64,000 nucleotides of DNA from QYOJ01 sp964616825 (GTDB lineage Bacteria > Bacteroidota > Bacteroidia > Bacteroidales > FEN-979): the NCBI GenBank assembly GCA_964616825.1, contig CAZTSX010000007.1:1-64000 (forward strand), read 5' to 3'. Below, piece after piece: positions 7,826 through 16,100 of the stretch. Every line of letters starts with the position of its first letter. The stretch's first letter is position 1. The notes beneath the pieces are model-generated. The model saw only the letters and a program-made list of their open reading frames with translations, was not told the origin of the DNA and did no database searches. Both the position numbers and the translations under genes were made by a program.

Positions 7826-10501
7826 TTGCCACATAAGTTGTTAACGAAAATATTAACAAAGATCGGGTGTTCCCTGCTCATTTTTTTTTCATTGTTCATG
7901 ATGACGCCTTCTTTGTTGCAGGGACAGGATACAATCCCACCCCCACTGCCTGACACTATAATCATCTCTGATACTGTTTCTTTGATAGAAATGACAGTCA
8001 TCGGGCCAGACTCTCTATCCTCTGGAGATTCCATCCCCTCTGATTCAATTGCAGGTCAAAAAAAATCTTCGCTGGAAGCGCAAGTAGATTACAAAGCAGA
8101 TGATTCCCTCCGTTTTGAGATCAAGCAGCAGCATATGTATCTGTTCAATAACGGAGACATCACATATACTGACATCAACCTGAAAGCAAACTATATCCAG
8201 ATCGATTTCCTTGACGATATGATCTATGCACACGGAACCCGCGATTCCCTTGACAATGAGATCGGGGTCCCGGAATTCACGCAGGAAGAGATGAAGTTCA
8301 AATCGAAGATCATGAATTACAACTACAAGACCAAGAAAGGCTATATCCACAGGGTTTTTACCCAACAGGATGAAGGGTATCTTCATGGTCAGGTAGTCAA
8401 AAAAATGGCGGATGATGTAACCTATATCAAAACAGGATCCTATACTACCTGTAGTAATGAAGAGCATCCCCATTTTGAATTCAGGTTCAATAAAGCCAAA
8501 GTGATTCCTGATAAGAAGATCGTCACGGGACCTGCCTACCTGACTATCGCTGAGGTTCCAACCCCACTTATTATCCCGTTCGGGTATTTTCCCAACAAAT
8601 CAGGCCAGCGTTCCGGAATAATCATGCCAACCTATGGAGAGTCGGCCAACCGGGGCTTCTTCCTTGAAAACGGGGGATATTACTGGGCAATTAATGAGCG
8701 AATGGATCTGAAGATACTCGGTGATATCTATTCCCGCGGAAGCTGGGCGATCAAGCCCAATTTCAACTATGTCAAACGGTATAAATATAACGGGATGCTG
8801 AAACTGGGATATGCGGTAAACAAACTAGGATTTCAAGGCTCACCGGATTTCCAGAAACAGGAGGACTTTGAGCTTCGGTGGGTCCACAACCAGGACCAGA
8901 AAGCCCGTCCCAACAGCAACTTCTCGGCCAATGTGAACATTGTGAGTAATACCTTCAATAAGTATAATCCATCTTCATCGACAGAGGCTTATCTCAGTAA
9001 TACGTTCCAGTCAAGTATCAATTACTCGACCAATTGGAGTGGAAAATATTTTCTGAACCTGAACTTCAATCACAATCAGAATACCATCACAAAAGACATC
9101 AACTTTGCTTTTCCACAGATCTCTTTTTCCATCAATCAATTATACCCTTTCAGGAAGCAGGAGAGAGCAGGCAAACTGAAATGGTATGAACAGATCGGAC
9201 TTAAATACAACCTTGACTTAGAGAATAGATACAATACATATGACTCTCTTCTGTTTCAGAAGGATTGGTATAAAGATATGCAGAATGGGATCCGTCACCG
9301 CATCCCTGTTTCCGGAACCTGGAGAATCTTTAAGTATATCAATTTCACAAATAGCATGAATCTCCGCGACCGGATGTACTTCTCCTATAGAAAGAAGCAA
9401 TGGATTGATGAGGTCATCACACCTGATGATACGATAGCGGCCTATATGAAAGTTGATACAATCTATGGATTCAAAAATGCGTTCGATTTCAACCTCTCCT
9501 CCTCGATCAATACACGGATATATGGCATGTTTCAATTTAAAGGCGGTCCGATAGTAGCAATCAGACATATGCTCACTCCCTCTGTCACATTTAGTTATAC
9601 ACCCAATTTCGGAGCTCCTGGTTGGGGGTATTACAAAGAGGTTGAAAATGATTCCAGCGCTGTTCCCCGGAAATATTCCATCTTTGAAGGCAGTATGTAC
9701 GGAGGGCCACCTCCTGATCAGTCCGGACTGATTTCGTTCAGTCTCAGCAACAACCTGGAGATGAAAGTCCGAAACCGAAAGGACACCATTACCGGCACAA
9801 AGAAAATCAAGCTGATAGATAATTTTACGATTTCTACCTCTTACGATATTGCAAAAGACTCGGTGAATTGGGCTCCGATCTCTCTCACCGGAAGAACTTC
9901 TATCTTCAAAGGACTCAACATCCAGTATTCCAGCCGTTGGGATCCCTACGCACTGGATTCTATGGGCAGAAGAACCAATGCTTCTGAGTTGAAAGTAAAC
10001 AAAAAATTGCTGCGGCTTGACAACACTACCTGGGATATCGGCCTTAGTTACAACCTCTCATCTGACAAGTTGAAAAAGAAAAAAGAACCTACAGATGCAA
10101 CAGAGGCGGAAAAAGAAGACCTGATGAAGTACTACGACTATTATGTTGACTTTGATATCCCCTGGAGTTTTGGTGTTAATTACAATTTCCGGTATACGAA
10201 TACGTGGAAAGCATCCGAAAACAAACGAGTTCCCACGATCGTACAGACACTTAACTTTCATGGGCAGCTCAACATCACACCAAAATGGAAAGTCACATTG
10301 ACGACCGGGTGGGATTTTACCAACAATCAGCTGGCCTATACCTCTGTCGATATCTATCGCGATCTTCATTGCTGGGAGATGCGTTTCGGGTGGGTGCCGA
10401 AAGGGGCACGACAGCAATGGAACTTCTCGATCAACGTGAAGGCTAGTGTATTGCAGGATCTGAAGTTGAATAAGAAGAAAGATTTCAGGGACTATTATTA
10501 A
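7826..10501 (+). CDS. lptD: LPS-assembly outer-membrane protein LptD (Bacteroidota type)
   Basis: Outer-membrane beta-barrel that inserts lipopolysaccharide into the outer leaflet. Residues 1-34 are a signal peptide ending near LLQGQD. An OstA-like periplasmic domain (about 85-260) contains QDEGYLHGQVVKKM and TTCSNEEHPHFEFRF. The barrel follows, with LptD-type segments such as VPTPLIIPFGYFPNKSGQRS and GFFLENGGYYWAINERMD, and ends in alternating aromatic strands. The start is uncertain: the frame has only TTG codons (7826, 7838) before an ATG inside the signal peptide. With OstA, MCE and amidase genes next to it, this is an envelope-biogenesis block. Confidence 0.87.
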   Translation: MPHKLLTKILTKIGCSLLIFFSLFMMTPSLLQGQDTIPPPLPDTIIISDTVSLIEMTVIGPDSLSSGDSIPSDSIAGQKKSSLEAQVDYKADDSLRFEIKQQHMYLFNNGDITYTDINLKANYIQIDFLDDMIYAHGTRDSLDNEIGVPEFTQEEMKFKSKIMNYNYKTKKGYIHRVFTQQDEGYLHGQVVKKMADDVTYIKTGSYTTCSNEEHPHFEFRFNKAKVIPDKKIVTGPAYLTIAEVPTPLIIPFGYFPNKSGQRSGIIMPTYGESANRGFFLENGGYYWAINERMDLKILGDIYSRGSWAIKPNFNYVKRYKYNGMLKLGYAVNKLGFQGSPDFQKQEDFELRWVHNQDQKARPNSNFSANVNIVSNTFNKYNPSSSTEAYLSNTFQSSINYSTNWSGKYFLNLNFNHNQNTITKDINFAFPQISFSINQLYPFRKQERAGKLKWYEQIGLKYNLDLENRYNTYDSLLFQKDWYKDMQNGIRHRIPVSGTWRIFKYINFTNSMNLRDRMYFSYRKKQWIDEVITPDDTIAAYMKVDTIYGFKNAFDFNLSSSINTRIYGMFQFKGGPIVAIRHMLTPSVTFSYTPNFGAPGWGYYKEVENDSSAVPRKYSIFEGSMYGGPPPDQSGLISFSLSNNLEMKVRNRKDTITGTKKIKLIDNFTISTSYDIAKDSVNWAPISLTGRTSIFKGLNIQYSSRWDPYALDSMGRRTNASELKVNKKLLRLDNTTWDIGLSYNLSSDKLKKKKEPTDATEAEKEDLMKYYDYYVDFDIPWSFGVNYNFRYTNTWKASENKRVPTIVQTLNFHGQLNITPKWKVTLTTGWDFTNNQLAYTSVDIYRDLHCWEMRFGWVPKGARQQWNFSINVKASVLQDLKLNKKKDFRDYY

Positions 10502-10552
10502 TTGCCATGAATTGCCATGAATTGCCATGAAATTGCCATAAATTGATAATAA
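10501..10552. repeat. 10-bp tandem repeat after lptD
   Basis: The unit attgccatga is repeated three times exactly (10501-10530), followed by a degenerate copy. It starts within the lptD stop codon and fills the whole 51-bp space to ridA. The 10-bp period differs from the 7-bp repeats elsewhere. Confidence 0.85.
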
Positions 10553-10930
10553 ATGAAACGAATCATAGAAACCAAAGAGGCGCCGCAAGCGATCGGGCCA
10601 TATAGTCAGGCGACAGAGGTCAACGGAACGTTGTATATTTCCGGGCAGATAGCAATTGATCCGGCTTCCGGAGAACTTATCGACGACGATATCAAAGCAC
10701 AGACCGACCTGGTATTAACCAACATCGGAGCGATCCTGAAAGCCGCTGGCTATTCATATAAGGATGTAGTAAAATCGACAGTTCTCCTCACTACCATGGA
10801 TCACTTTGTGGATATGAATGAGGTTTACAATCATTACTATGCCAACATCCTCCCGGCCCGGGCTGCATTTGCTGTATTGGGCTTACCAAAAGGAGCGCTG
10901 ATTGAGATTGAGACGATTGCGGTAAACTAG
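10553..10930 (+). CDS. ridA: RidA-family enamine/imine deaminase
   Basis: A 125-residue cytoplasmic RidA (YjgF/YER057c) protein that hydrolyses reactive 2-aminoacrylate-type enamines released by PLP enzymes. Family signatures are GPYSQATEVNGTLYISGQIA near the start and LPARAAFAVLGLPKGALIEIE at the end; the Arg of LPAR is the substrate carboxylate ligand. Full length for the family. It starts at ATG 10553 directly after a decamer repeat. Its last 4 bp overlap the stop of the convergent CHAT gene, and it ends in TAG. Confidence 0.93.
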   Translation: MKRIIETKEAPQAIGPYSQATEVNGTLYISGQIAIDPASGELIDDDIKAQTDLVLTNIGAILKAAGYSYKDVVKSTVLLTTMDHFVDMNEVYNHYYANILPARAAFAVLGLPKGALIEIETIAVN

Positions 10931-13401
10931 TTCGACCATAGCACAAAGGGCGCCCAGATGGTTGGGATAGCGGTTTCGGGCAATTCCAGCATCTTTAGTT
11001 TTGCCTCCCTGAGAGCCGCCGGATAGCTTTTTCCTGTCAGGATATGACGGTAAAAGGTAAGCATGAACTGACGGGTATGTTTATCCGAAACATTCCAGTG
11101 AGAGAAGAGGATATGGTTCACACCTGCCTTCAGAAAATTTCTGGGGAAACCGGTCATCCTGTACCACGTTTTATCTGCTTTTGATCCGATTGAACAGCTG
11201 CTGAATACAACCAGGTCTGATTGTAACCGGAAAGATTGCAACTCCCCCATATCAAGCCTTCCATCAACCAGATTGTCAGGGGGCGATGGAGCCGGGTCGG
11301 GAGTTAAAATCCAACCTGACAGTTCCGGATTCTCCTTATTGTTCAGCCCATGACTGGCCAGATGAACAATTCGTGACAAATCAGCAGTGTTGAAAATTGA
11401 CTTCTCCCCAAACGTTTCTGTATTCATTCTGCAAGTTATTTGTCCCGCTTGTCGAAACATCTCAATAATCGTGTCTACTTCACTCAATGAATAGGGTAGA
11501 TGAACCAATTTGGATGTAGTAGAAAAGTCGGGTGCGCACCCGATAAAATCGCATTGGTAGTCTGGACTCTCCCGACTGCTCCCGGAATTTCCGAATAAGC
11601 GGTAATGATACCATGAGGTGATAGAGGTGTGGTAAGATATCTCATATTGACAAATGAGGAAGGTTAGGTTCTCCACCAGTGTTTCAAATGGAAGTTGAGC
11701 AAGTTCGGACCCAGGCATGATCAACAGCTTTGACTTGTCTTTCAGGATATGTTGAAAAGGACTGATCAGGAGGTGATATAGCCTGTTACTCAACTGAATC
11801 AAACCTTTGGAATCCGCTCTTTTCAATGCCAACTCAAACTTTCTGATATCTTGCAGAAAAATCGCATCCAGTCTGTTTCTTGTGATCATGCAAGTGTCAG
11901 GTGAAATAAAAAAGGAAAAAAGTGCAGAGTCTGAAACCATGAATTCCAGGATGGCCTCTTCATCAAAAAGGAGTGAAGAGACATCTCTGATATCAGGGAC
12001 AGGATTCAATGTTCTACCCGTCCTTTTGGTTTCACTCTTGAGCTGCCGGCTGAGGGAATCCAGTTCACTCTTTACAATAAAACGTTTTTCAAAGAGATCC
12101 GGTGTTGAAGAAAATCGGATGGAATCTGTTGCCAGATGTTGTTTGTGAAGCTGGAATGACCGTCTTTTCAAGTCATGAAACTGGTATACATCTATGTCTG
12201 ATAGTATTCCCTCTCCCCAGTCACCTCCATCTTCAATCTCATCACAAAACCTCCTTTGTCTTTCTGCAATTTCCAGCATGTTCTGTTGATTCGAATGTGA
12301 TACATTTTCAGCCTGAAAAAGGAGTTTCATGGCAAGATTATACATGCATATTTGAGATTCCGGTTCAGTCGTGAGAATGCCACCCAGGTACTCTGTCTCC
12401 GTTAGTGACTCACCAAGATCAATAACCTCAACTATTTCCTGAAGCAGATCTTCTTTCATGAGGGAATCCTTTTCGAAGCGTATCAACATCTGATATTTTG
12501 CCCTGACTATCCCACATAGCAGTTTATGTCTCAGAATATCAGCTGTTTTGAACCTACCCTTCTCCAGCTGAGGATACGATTGCATCAAAGACGATGCATC
12601 CAACCATTCCAATCCCTGTTCAAACAGATCTAGTGCGACTTGCGAGTGATGCGTTTCCAGAAAGAGATCGCCCTGAATAAAAAGCAGATCCGGAATCAAC
12701 CAATTGAATTCTCCTTCTGAAACGTTAATCCGCTCTATTGTTTTGCTGAGACAACGTTTTGCTGAATCCTGCTGTCCAAGTTTCCGGTAACACAGGGCCA
12801 TGTTTTTCCGGATCCATATCTCCTCGCCTGACGGTTTGTTATGATCAGAAAGATGGCGGATTGGCAGGAAATATTCAGAAAGAGCACAACGGTATTTCCC
12901 CAGTTGAAAATAGACATTCCCTTTTCCTAATGCGTACCGGAACGTCCATCGTTTTGATTTATTCACAATCCTGCGAAGCTGCTCCCACCAGAACAGAGAT
13001 TTATCAGGCTTGTTCATTTCATAATAGGTAGACGCAAGATTCATGCAAATCTCAGCCAGATGCTCTCCATCGGAGTCAGGTTGATTCATCTGCAAAGAAT
13101 AGGAATATTCGAACTGGATCGCCGCATGTTCATAATCGGTTAACAGGAAAAAGAGACACCCAAGATTCTGATGAATCCGTGACCGTTGTGGTGGTATACA
13201 AGTCTCCTGCAACGCTTGCTGGTAGCGAGTGATAGCACGACCCCAATTGCGATTCAACGCATGGATATTCGCCTGTTGAAAAAGAGTATCCACGCGACAA
13301 ATTGAATCAACAGGTTCCTGGGTAGAGCATGTTCGTGCTTCAATCCGGGTTCCAACTGTAAAGAGAACCAACAACCAGAGCATCGTGATTTTCATCCTCA
13401 T
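10927..13401 (-). CDS. exported TPR-CHAT protease-like protein
   Basis: An 824-residue protein with an N-terminal signal peptide (residues 1-22, ending IEARTC), a TPR region (about 35-330; repeats such as RAITRYQQALQ and HQNLGCLFFLLTDYEHAAIQFEYS), a linker, and a C-terminal CHAT domain (about 510-824). The caspase-like dyad is visible: His in HLASHG and Cys in VVFSSCSIGS, followed by GFPRNFLKAGVNHILFSHWNV. CHAT proteins are clan CD cysteine proteases. The signal peptide puts this one in the periplasm or outer membrane. It is the last gene of a sigma/anti-sigma/CHAT operon with a 4-bp ATGA overlap to the anti-sigma gene, which suggests coupled translation. The substrate is unknown. Confidence 0.87.
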   Translation of the reverse strand: MRMKITMLWLLVLFTVGTRIEARTCSTQEPVDSICRVDTLFQQANIHALNRNWGRAITRYQQALQETCIPPQRSRIHQNLGCLFFLLTDYEHAAIQFEYSYSLQMNQPDSDGEHLAEICMNLASTYYEMNKPDKSLFWWEQLRRIVNKSKRWTFRYALGKGNVYFQLGKYRCALSEYFLPIRHLSDHNKPSGEEIWIRKNMALCYRKLGQQDSAKRCLSKTIERINVSEGEFNWLIPDLLFIQGDLFLETHHSQVALDLFEQGLEWLDASSLMQSYPQLEKGRFKTADILRHKLLCGIVRAKYQMLIRFEKDSLMKEDLLQEIVEVIDLGESLTETEYLGGILTTEPESQICMYNLAMKLLFQAENVSHSNQQNMLEIAERQRRFCDEIEDGGDWGEGILSDIDVYQFHDLKRRSFQLHKQHLATDSIRFSSTPDLFEKRFIVKSELDSLSRQLKSETKRTGRTLNPVPDIRDVSSLLFDEEAILEFMVSDSALFSFFISPDTCMITRNRLDAIFLQDIRKFELALKRADSKGLIQLSNRLYHLLISPFQHILKDKSKLLIMPGSELAQLPFETLVENLTFLICQYEISYHTSITSWYHYRLFGNSGSSRESPDYQCDFIGCAPDFSTTSKLVHLPYSLSEVDTIIEMFRQAGQITCRMNTETFGEKSIFNTADLSRIVHLASHGLNNKENPELSGWILTPDPAPSPPDNLVDGRLDMGELQSFRLQSDLVVFSSCSIGSKADKTWYRMTGFPRNFLKAGVNHILFSHWNVSDKHTRQFMLTFYRHILTGKSYPAALREAKLKMLELPETAIPTIWAPFVLWSN

Positions 13402-14189
13402 CTTTTCTGTTCAATAACGGTTATCTTTCCTACACAAACGATGTCATCATCAGCCAGTAGTTTCCAATAGTACAGTCCGGTTTTCCATTGAGATGTCCTG
13501 AGATTCATTTTATTACCGGTCAACTTTTCAACTATCCATAGCCTATTTCCCAGATTATCCATAATTTCAATTGAAAGTGCTGCAGTTTCAGTTCTCAACC
13601 ACCGGAAAGTGATTGTGTCGCCAGGATTGATTCTGAGTGAGAATGGCGGTTCAATAAGAGACAATTTGGTTGATCTCATTGCTTCACCAACCAGTCCTTC
13701 CAGGTAGGGTAATGGAGTCAAAGCAATTGAGAGTATTTCAGAGCTCACCACTTCTTTTTGCCATTTTGATCCGGGATATCCAGGGGATGTCCAGTTTGAA
13801 AAAACTGACTCCTGCTGATCATCTTCCAGATATCGGGACGTTTCCCTCCCCTGGTAGATAGCCATTGGAAAACGATTGAATCTATTCATCGAATATTGAT
13901 AGATCCAAAAACATCCGACAGCCACAAAGATTATCATTACTGCAGCTATCAAGAGATAATTCAATCTGGAATTCCGTTCCCTTTTAAGCCGGACTTCATC
14001 AATAGCCTTCAGAAATGCCAACAGATCACGATCATTAAGGAATTCTATTACCTCCTTGTTAAGCTCTGTTTCCAATCTAACGTCATGATCCGATCTCAGC
14101 AGTTCCAGAAACTGTTCCAATTCATCTCCTTCAAGAGTTCCCTCATTGTAGCGGGAGATCCATTCATGCAAATGTTCATCACTGGTCAT
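13398..14189 (-). CDS. membrane anti-sigma-factor-like protein
   Basis: A 263-residue single-pass membrane protein. The cytoplasmic part (1-91) starts with a helical anti-sigma-like segment (DEHLHEWISRYNEGTLEGDELEQF), typical of Bacteroidota proteins next to ECF sigma factors. The membrane helix is about 92-113. The periplasmic part (about 150-263) looks like a beta-sandwich with a Lys/Trp-rich end (TGLYYWKLLADDDIV). It overlaps the sigma gene by 11 bp and the CHAT gene by 4 bp. The role as anti-sigma is inferred from topology and context, since no zinc HxxxCxxC motif is present. Confidence 0.75.
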   Translation of the reverse strand: MTSDEHLHEWISRYNEGTLEGDELEQFLELLRSDHDVRLETELNKEVIEFLNDRDLLAFLKAIDEVRLKRERNSRLNYLLIAAVMIIFVAVGCFWIYQYSMNRFNRFPMAIYQGRETSRYLEDDQQESVFSNWTSPGYPGSKWQKEVVSSEILSIALTPLPYLEGLVGEAMRSTKLSLIEPPFSLRINPGDTITFRWLRTETAALSIEIMDNLGNRLWIVEKLTGNKMNLRTSQWKTGLYYWKLLADDDIVCVGKITVIEQKR

Positions 14190-14766
14190 GGTCGATACAA
14201 TTTAAATATTCAGGATCTTTCATGATCCTTTTTTGGAATAATTTTACACACATGGATTTTCTGACTTTGGCATAATTTTCACCAGTAAATCCAAGTTTCT
14301 CAGCTACTTTCTTACATGGAACTTTATCAATATACATCAATAATATCTGCTGACAATTTTCAGGCAGCGTTTTGAAACATTTCCAGAAAAGAGCATGGCG
14401 GGCAAGTTTTTGTTCTTTAGTCAGGCTATCCCTTCCATCGTATTTCTCGCTACTATCATTGACCATTAAATCAGGATAATAGGTCAGCCGTTGTTTACGT
14501 TCCAATCGTTGAAACCAGATATTCCGGCAAACAGAATAAAAATAGCTCCGCAGGGCACATGTCAGTATCAGCTCCTGATCACGGCAACGCAGGTACAGGG
14601 CTTCCAACCCATCCTGGAACACATCATCGGCATCCTGGATGGTGCCTGAATTTTTTCTGACAAAAGCTCTGACCAGTGGCCGGTAATCCTTGTACAAGAA
14701 ATTAATCACCCCATGATTACTCTCTCTGATCCCGTCAATGATTTTTGAATCTGAATACAGTGTCAT
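14179..14766 (-). CDS. ECF RNA polymerase sigma factor (CHAT operon)
   Basis: A 195-residue sigma-70-family factor. Region 2 (about 20-90) contains FLYKDYRPLVRAFVRKNSG, DADDVFQDGLEALY and ALRSYFYSVCRNIWFQRL. Region 4 (about 125-180) has LPENCQQILLMYIDKVPCKKVAEKLGFTGENYAKVRKS, a helix-turn-helix. It is the first gene of a three-gene operon with membrane anti-sigma and CHAT proteins. Upstream (14783-14821) lies a leader-like element shared with three other sites in the window, 22 bp of it identical to the RAYT leader. Confidence 0.9.
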   Translation of the reverse strand: MTLYSDSKIIDGIRESNHGVINFLYKDYRPLVRAFVRKNSGTIQDADDVFQDGLEALYLRCRDQELILTCALRSYFYSVCRNIWFQRLERKQRLTYYPDLMVNDSSEKYDGRDSLTKEQKLARHALFWKCFKTLPENCQQILLMYIDKVPCKKVAEKLGFTGENYAKVRKSMCVKLFQKRIMKDPEYLNCIDHDQ

Positions 14767-14782
14767 ATGATTTCTCTCCGGA

Positions 14783-14830
14783 CATTAATCCGGTTTACAG
14801 GCAAAAGGTTATACGTTGTGGATAACTTTT
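14783..14830 (-). promoter_or_regulatory. shared leader-like element, copy A
   Basis: On the minus strand this reads CCACAACGTATAACCTTTTG, then CC, a short spacer and CCGGATTAATG, ending 16 bp before the sigma-factor ATG. Its 22-bp core (14800-14821) is identical to 44819-44840 in front of the RAYT gene. Related copies lie at 30401-30442 and 41413-41450. The role is not known; it could be an ECF promoter, a leader RNA or a REP-like mobile sequence. Confidence 0.55.
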
Positions 14831-15340
14831 TTTGAAATAATGACAAATCGAAAATGGAAAAGGTTGGACGAGGGTTATTTTTCTTTCCTTAATTGTGATT
14901 GAAAATATATAGGCTTCGCCTTTTTCGCAATCGATATAGCTGAGTTTCTTCTTTTTTGTTCCGCTCTACGGCCGCGGAGGCCGAGGCTCCGCAATACGAC
15001 TGCAACGCTCAATATTTTTCTAAGAATGTTTAGGTTTCTCAGCATTCCGCGTCGCTAGGCCGCTTATGCGAAGCCTGTGTTTAAAATTTCTTTCTGCGAA
15101 AGATTGATCCGGCATCTGGTATCCAGCATCGAGGATCCAGCATCCAGTATAGTGAGTGACAGGGTGGTTGTGCGATATTCTCCGGTTCATGGAGACACGG
15201 ATTATCTTTAGTTTAGCTTTAATTTACCGTTAATTTAGATTCGTCTTCAATTCGTCTTTCCTAAAGTTAGCTCTCAGCATATCATCGGTTAATACCCAAC
15301 CTTTACGTATGAATCTATGTCTTTATAGAAAACGCAGAAC
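14831..15340. other. intergenic stretch without a gene
   Basis: No supported ORF. It holds a GC-rich inverted repeat around 14970-15000 (ggccgcggaggcc core) in otherwise AT-rich DNA, 9-bp inverted arms aggcttcgc (14911-14919) and gcgaagcct (15068-15076) 148 bp apart, and a heptamer repeat (15112-15153). It resembles an eroded accessory region. No clear promoter for the downstream gene was found. Confidence 0.4.
15112..15153. repeat. 7-bp-period tandem repeat
   Basis: Six consecutive heptamers: gcatctg, gtatcca, gcatcga, ggatcca, gcatcca, gtatagt. Same degenerate style and period as the repeats at 1388, 15726, 21942, 24353 and 34372. Confidence 0.75.
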
Positions 15341-15658
15341 ATGAAATTAACAGGCCAAAATGCTATTTTGAAAGGAATGAGCGGGAAATTTGGTGATCTG
15401 TTTGTAATCCGGCGACGGAAAGGAACCAGTGTGATCGCCTCAATGCCGAAAAAATCGTCGAAACCACCAACCCCTGCAAGAAAGAAGCAGATGTTAAAAT
15501 TTCAACAAGCCGTGAAATTTGCCCAATCCGTCAAGGCTAATCCTACCTTAGTGAGTCAGTATGAAATCAGGGTAAAACTGAATCAAACAATCTATCATGC
15601 GGCCCTATCTGCATATATGATTTCAGAGGGAGAACTATTGAAGAAGGGAGAAAGTTAG
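15341..15658 (+). CDS. small basic conserved-looking protein of unknown function
   Basis: A 105-residue, Lys/Arg-rich protein. The N terminus, KLTGQNAILKGMSGKFGDLFVIRR, resembles small uncharacterised Bacteroidota proteins whose first 30 residues follow a TG.NP.LKG.SGK.GD..V.R pattern (from memory of the family). No signal peptide, membrane segment or known domain is visible. It lies between two heptamer repeats in an accessory stretch, divergent from the sigma/CHAT operon and upstream of the Abi gene. A DNA- or RNA-binding role is possible from the charge, but that is only inference. Confidence 0.55.
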   Translation: MKLTGQNAILKGMSGKFGDLFVIRRRKGTSVIASMPKKSSKPPTPARKKQMLKFQQAVKFAQSVKANPTLVSQYEIRVKLNQTIYHAALSAYMISEGELLKKGES

Positions 15659-16000
15659 AAATCAGAAGCCAAAATTCAGATTGAGAAGGTAGAACAACAA
15701 ATGACGAAGTTTTCTTAAGATCAATCCGGTATCTGGTATCCGTTATCCTGCATCGAGTTAACGAGCAACGAGCATCGAGCTGTATGTATGCAAAGAGAAA
15801 TTTCCCTTTCACGACATAGAGACATTGCAAATGTTTTCATATATTTACTTCGAGCTTGGCAAAAAAAAATCTTATACATTTGACTGTTAATACCTTATAG
15901 TGATTTATATGCAAAGTTTCTGCAGGAAACAATTAAACCGAACCATCACAAAAGTGCAGATGACAAAATAGAAGTATCAATTGAAAAATCGAGAAATATG
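15659..16000. other. intergenic stretch without a gene
   Basis: No convincing ORF. It contains a heptamer repeat (15726-15781) and then AT-rich DNA leading into the promoter of the Abi-associated RNA candidate. Confidence 0.4.
15726..15781. repeat. 7-bp-period tandem repeat
   Basis: Eight consecutive heptamers: ccggtat, ctggtat, ccgttat, cctgcat, cgagtta, acgagca, acgagca, tcgagct. Only one adjacent pair is identical; the period holds throughout. Confidence 0.72.
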
Positions 16001-16030
16001 TTGGAATTCAAAAAAATTATATTATATTTG
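16001..16030 (+). promoter_or_regulatory. Bacteroidota-type promoter for the Abi RNA/gene
   Basis: TTG at 16001-16003 and TATATTTG at 16023-16030 are separated by exactly 19 bp, a full match to the Bacteroidota -33/-7 consensus (TTG, TAnnTTTG). Transcription would begin near 16037, just before the hairpin RNA candidate. Confidence 0.7.
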
Positions 16031-16036
16031 CAAATA

Positions 16037-16093
16037 ATAAGACTTGCCACGCTTCTCGTAGGATCAGCGCACCCGGGCAGGTTTTCTTTTTTT
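16037..16093 (+). ncRNA. hairpin RNA upstream of Abi_2 gene (abiF-type candidate)
   Basis: About 57 nt between a good promoter and a T-rich run. The outer stem pairs 16042-16048 (ACTTGCC) with 16076-16082 (GGCAGGT). The inner stem pairs 16050-16053 (CGCT) with 16066-16069 (AGCG). The last strand runs into TTTTCTTTTTTT (16082-16093), as in a terminator. The abi ATG follows 7 nt later. Structured RNAs directly in front of Abi_2 genes are known (the abiF RNA motif of comparative RNA surveys), and position and architecture fit, but I could not compare the sequence to that model. Confidence 0.6.
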
Positions 16094-16100
16094 ATGGGCT

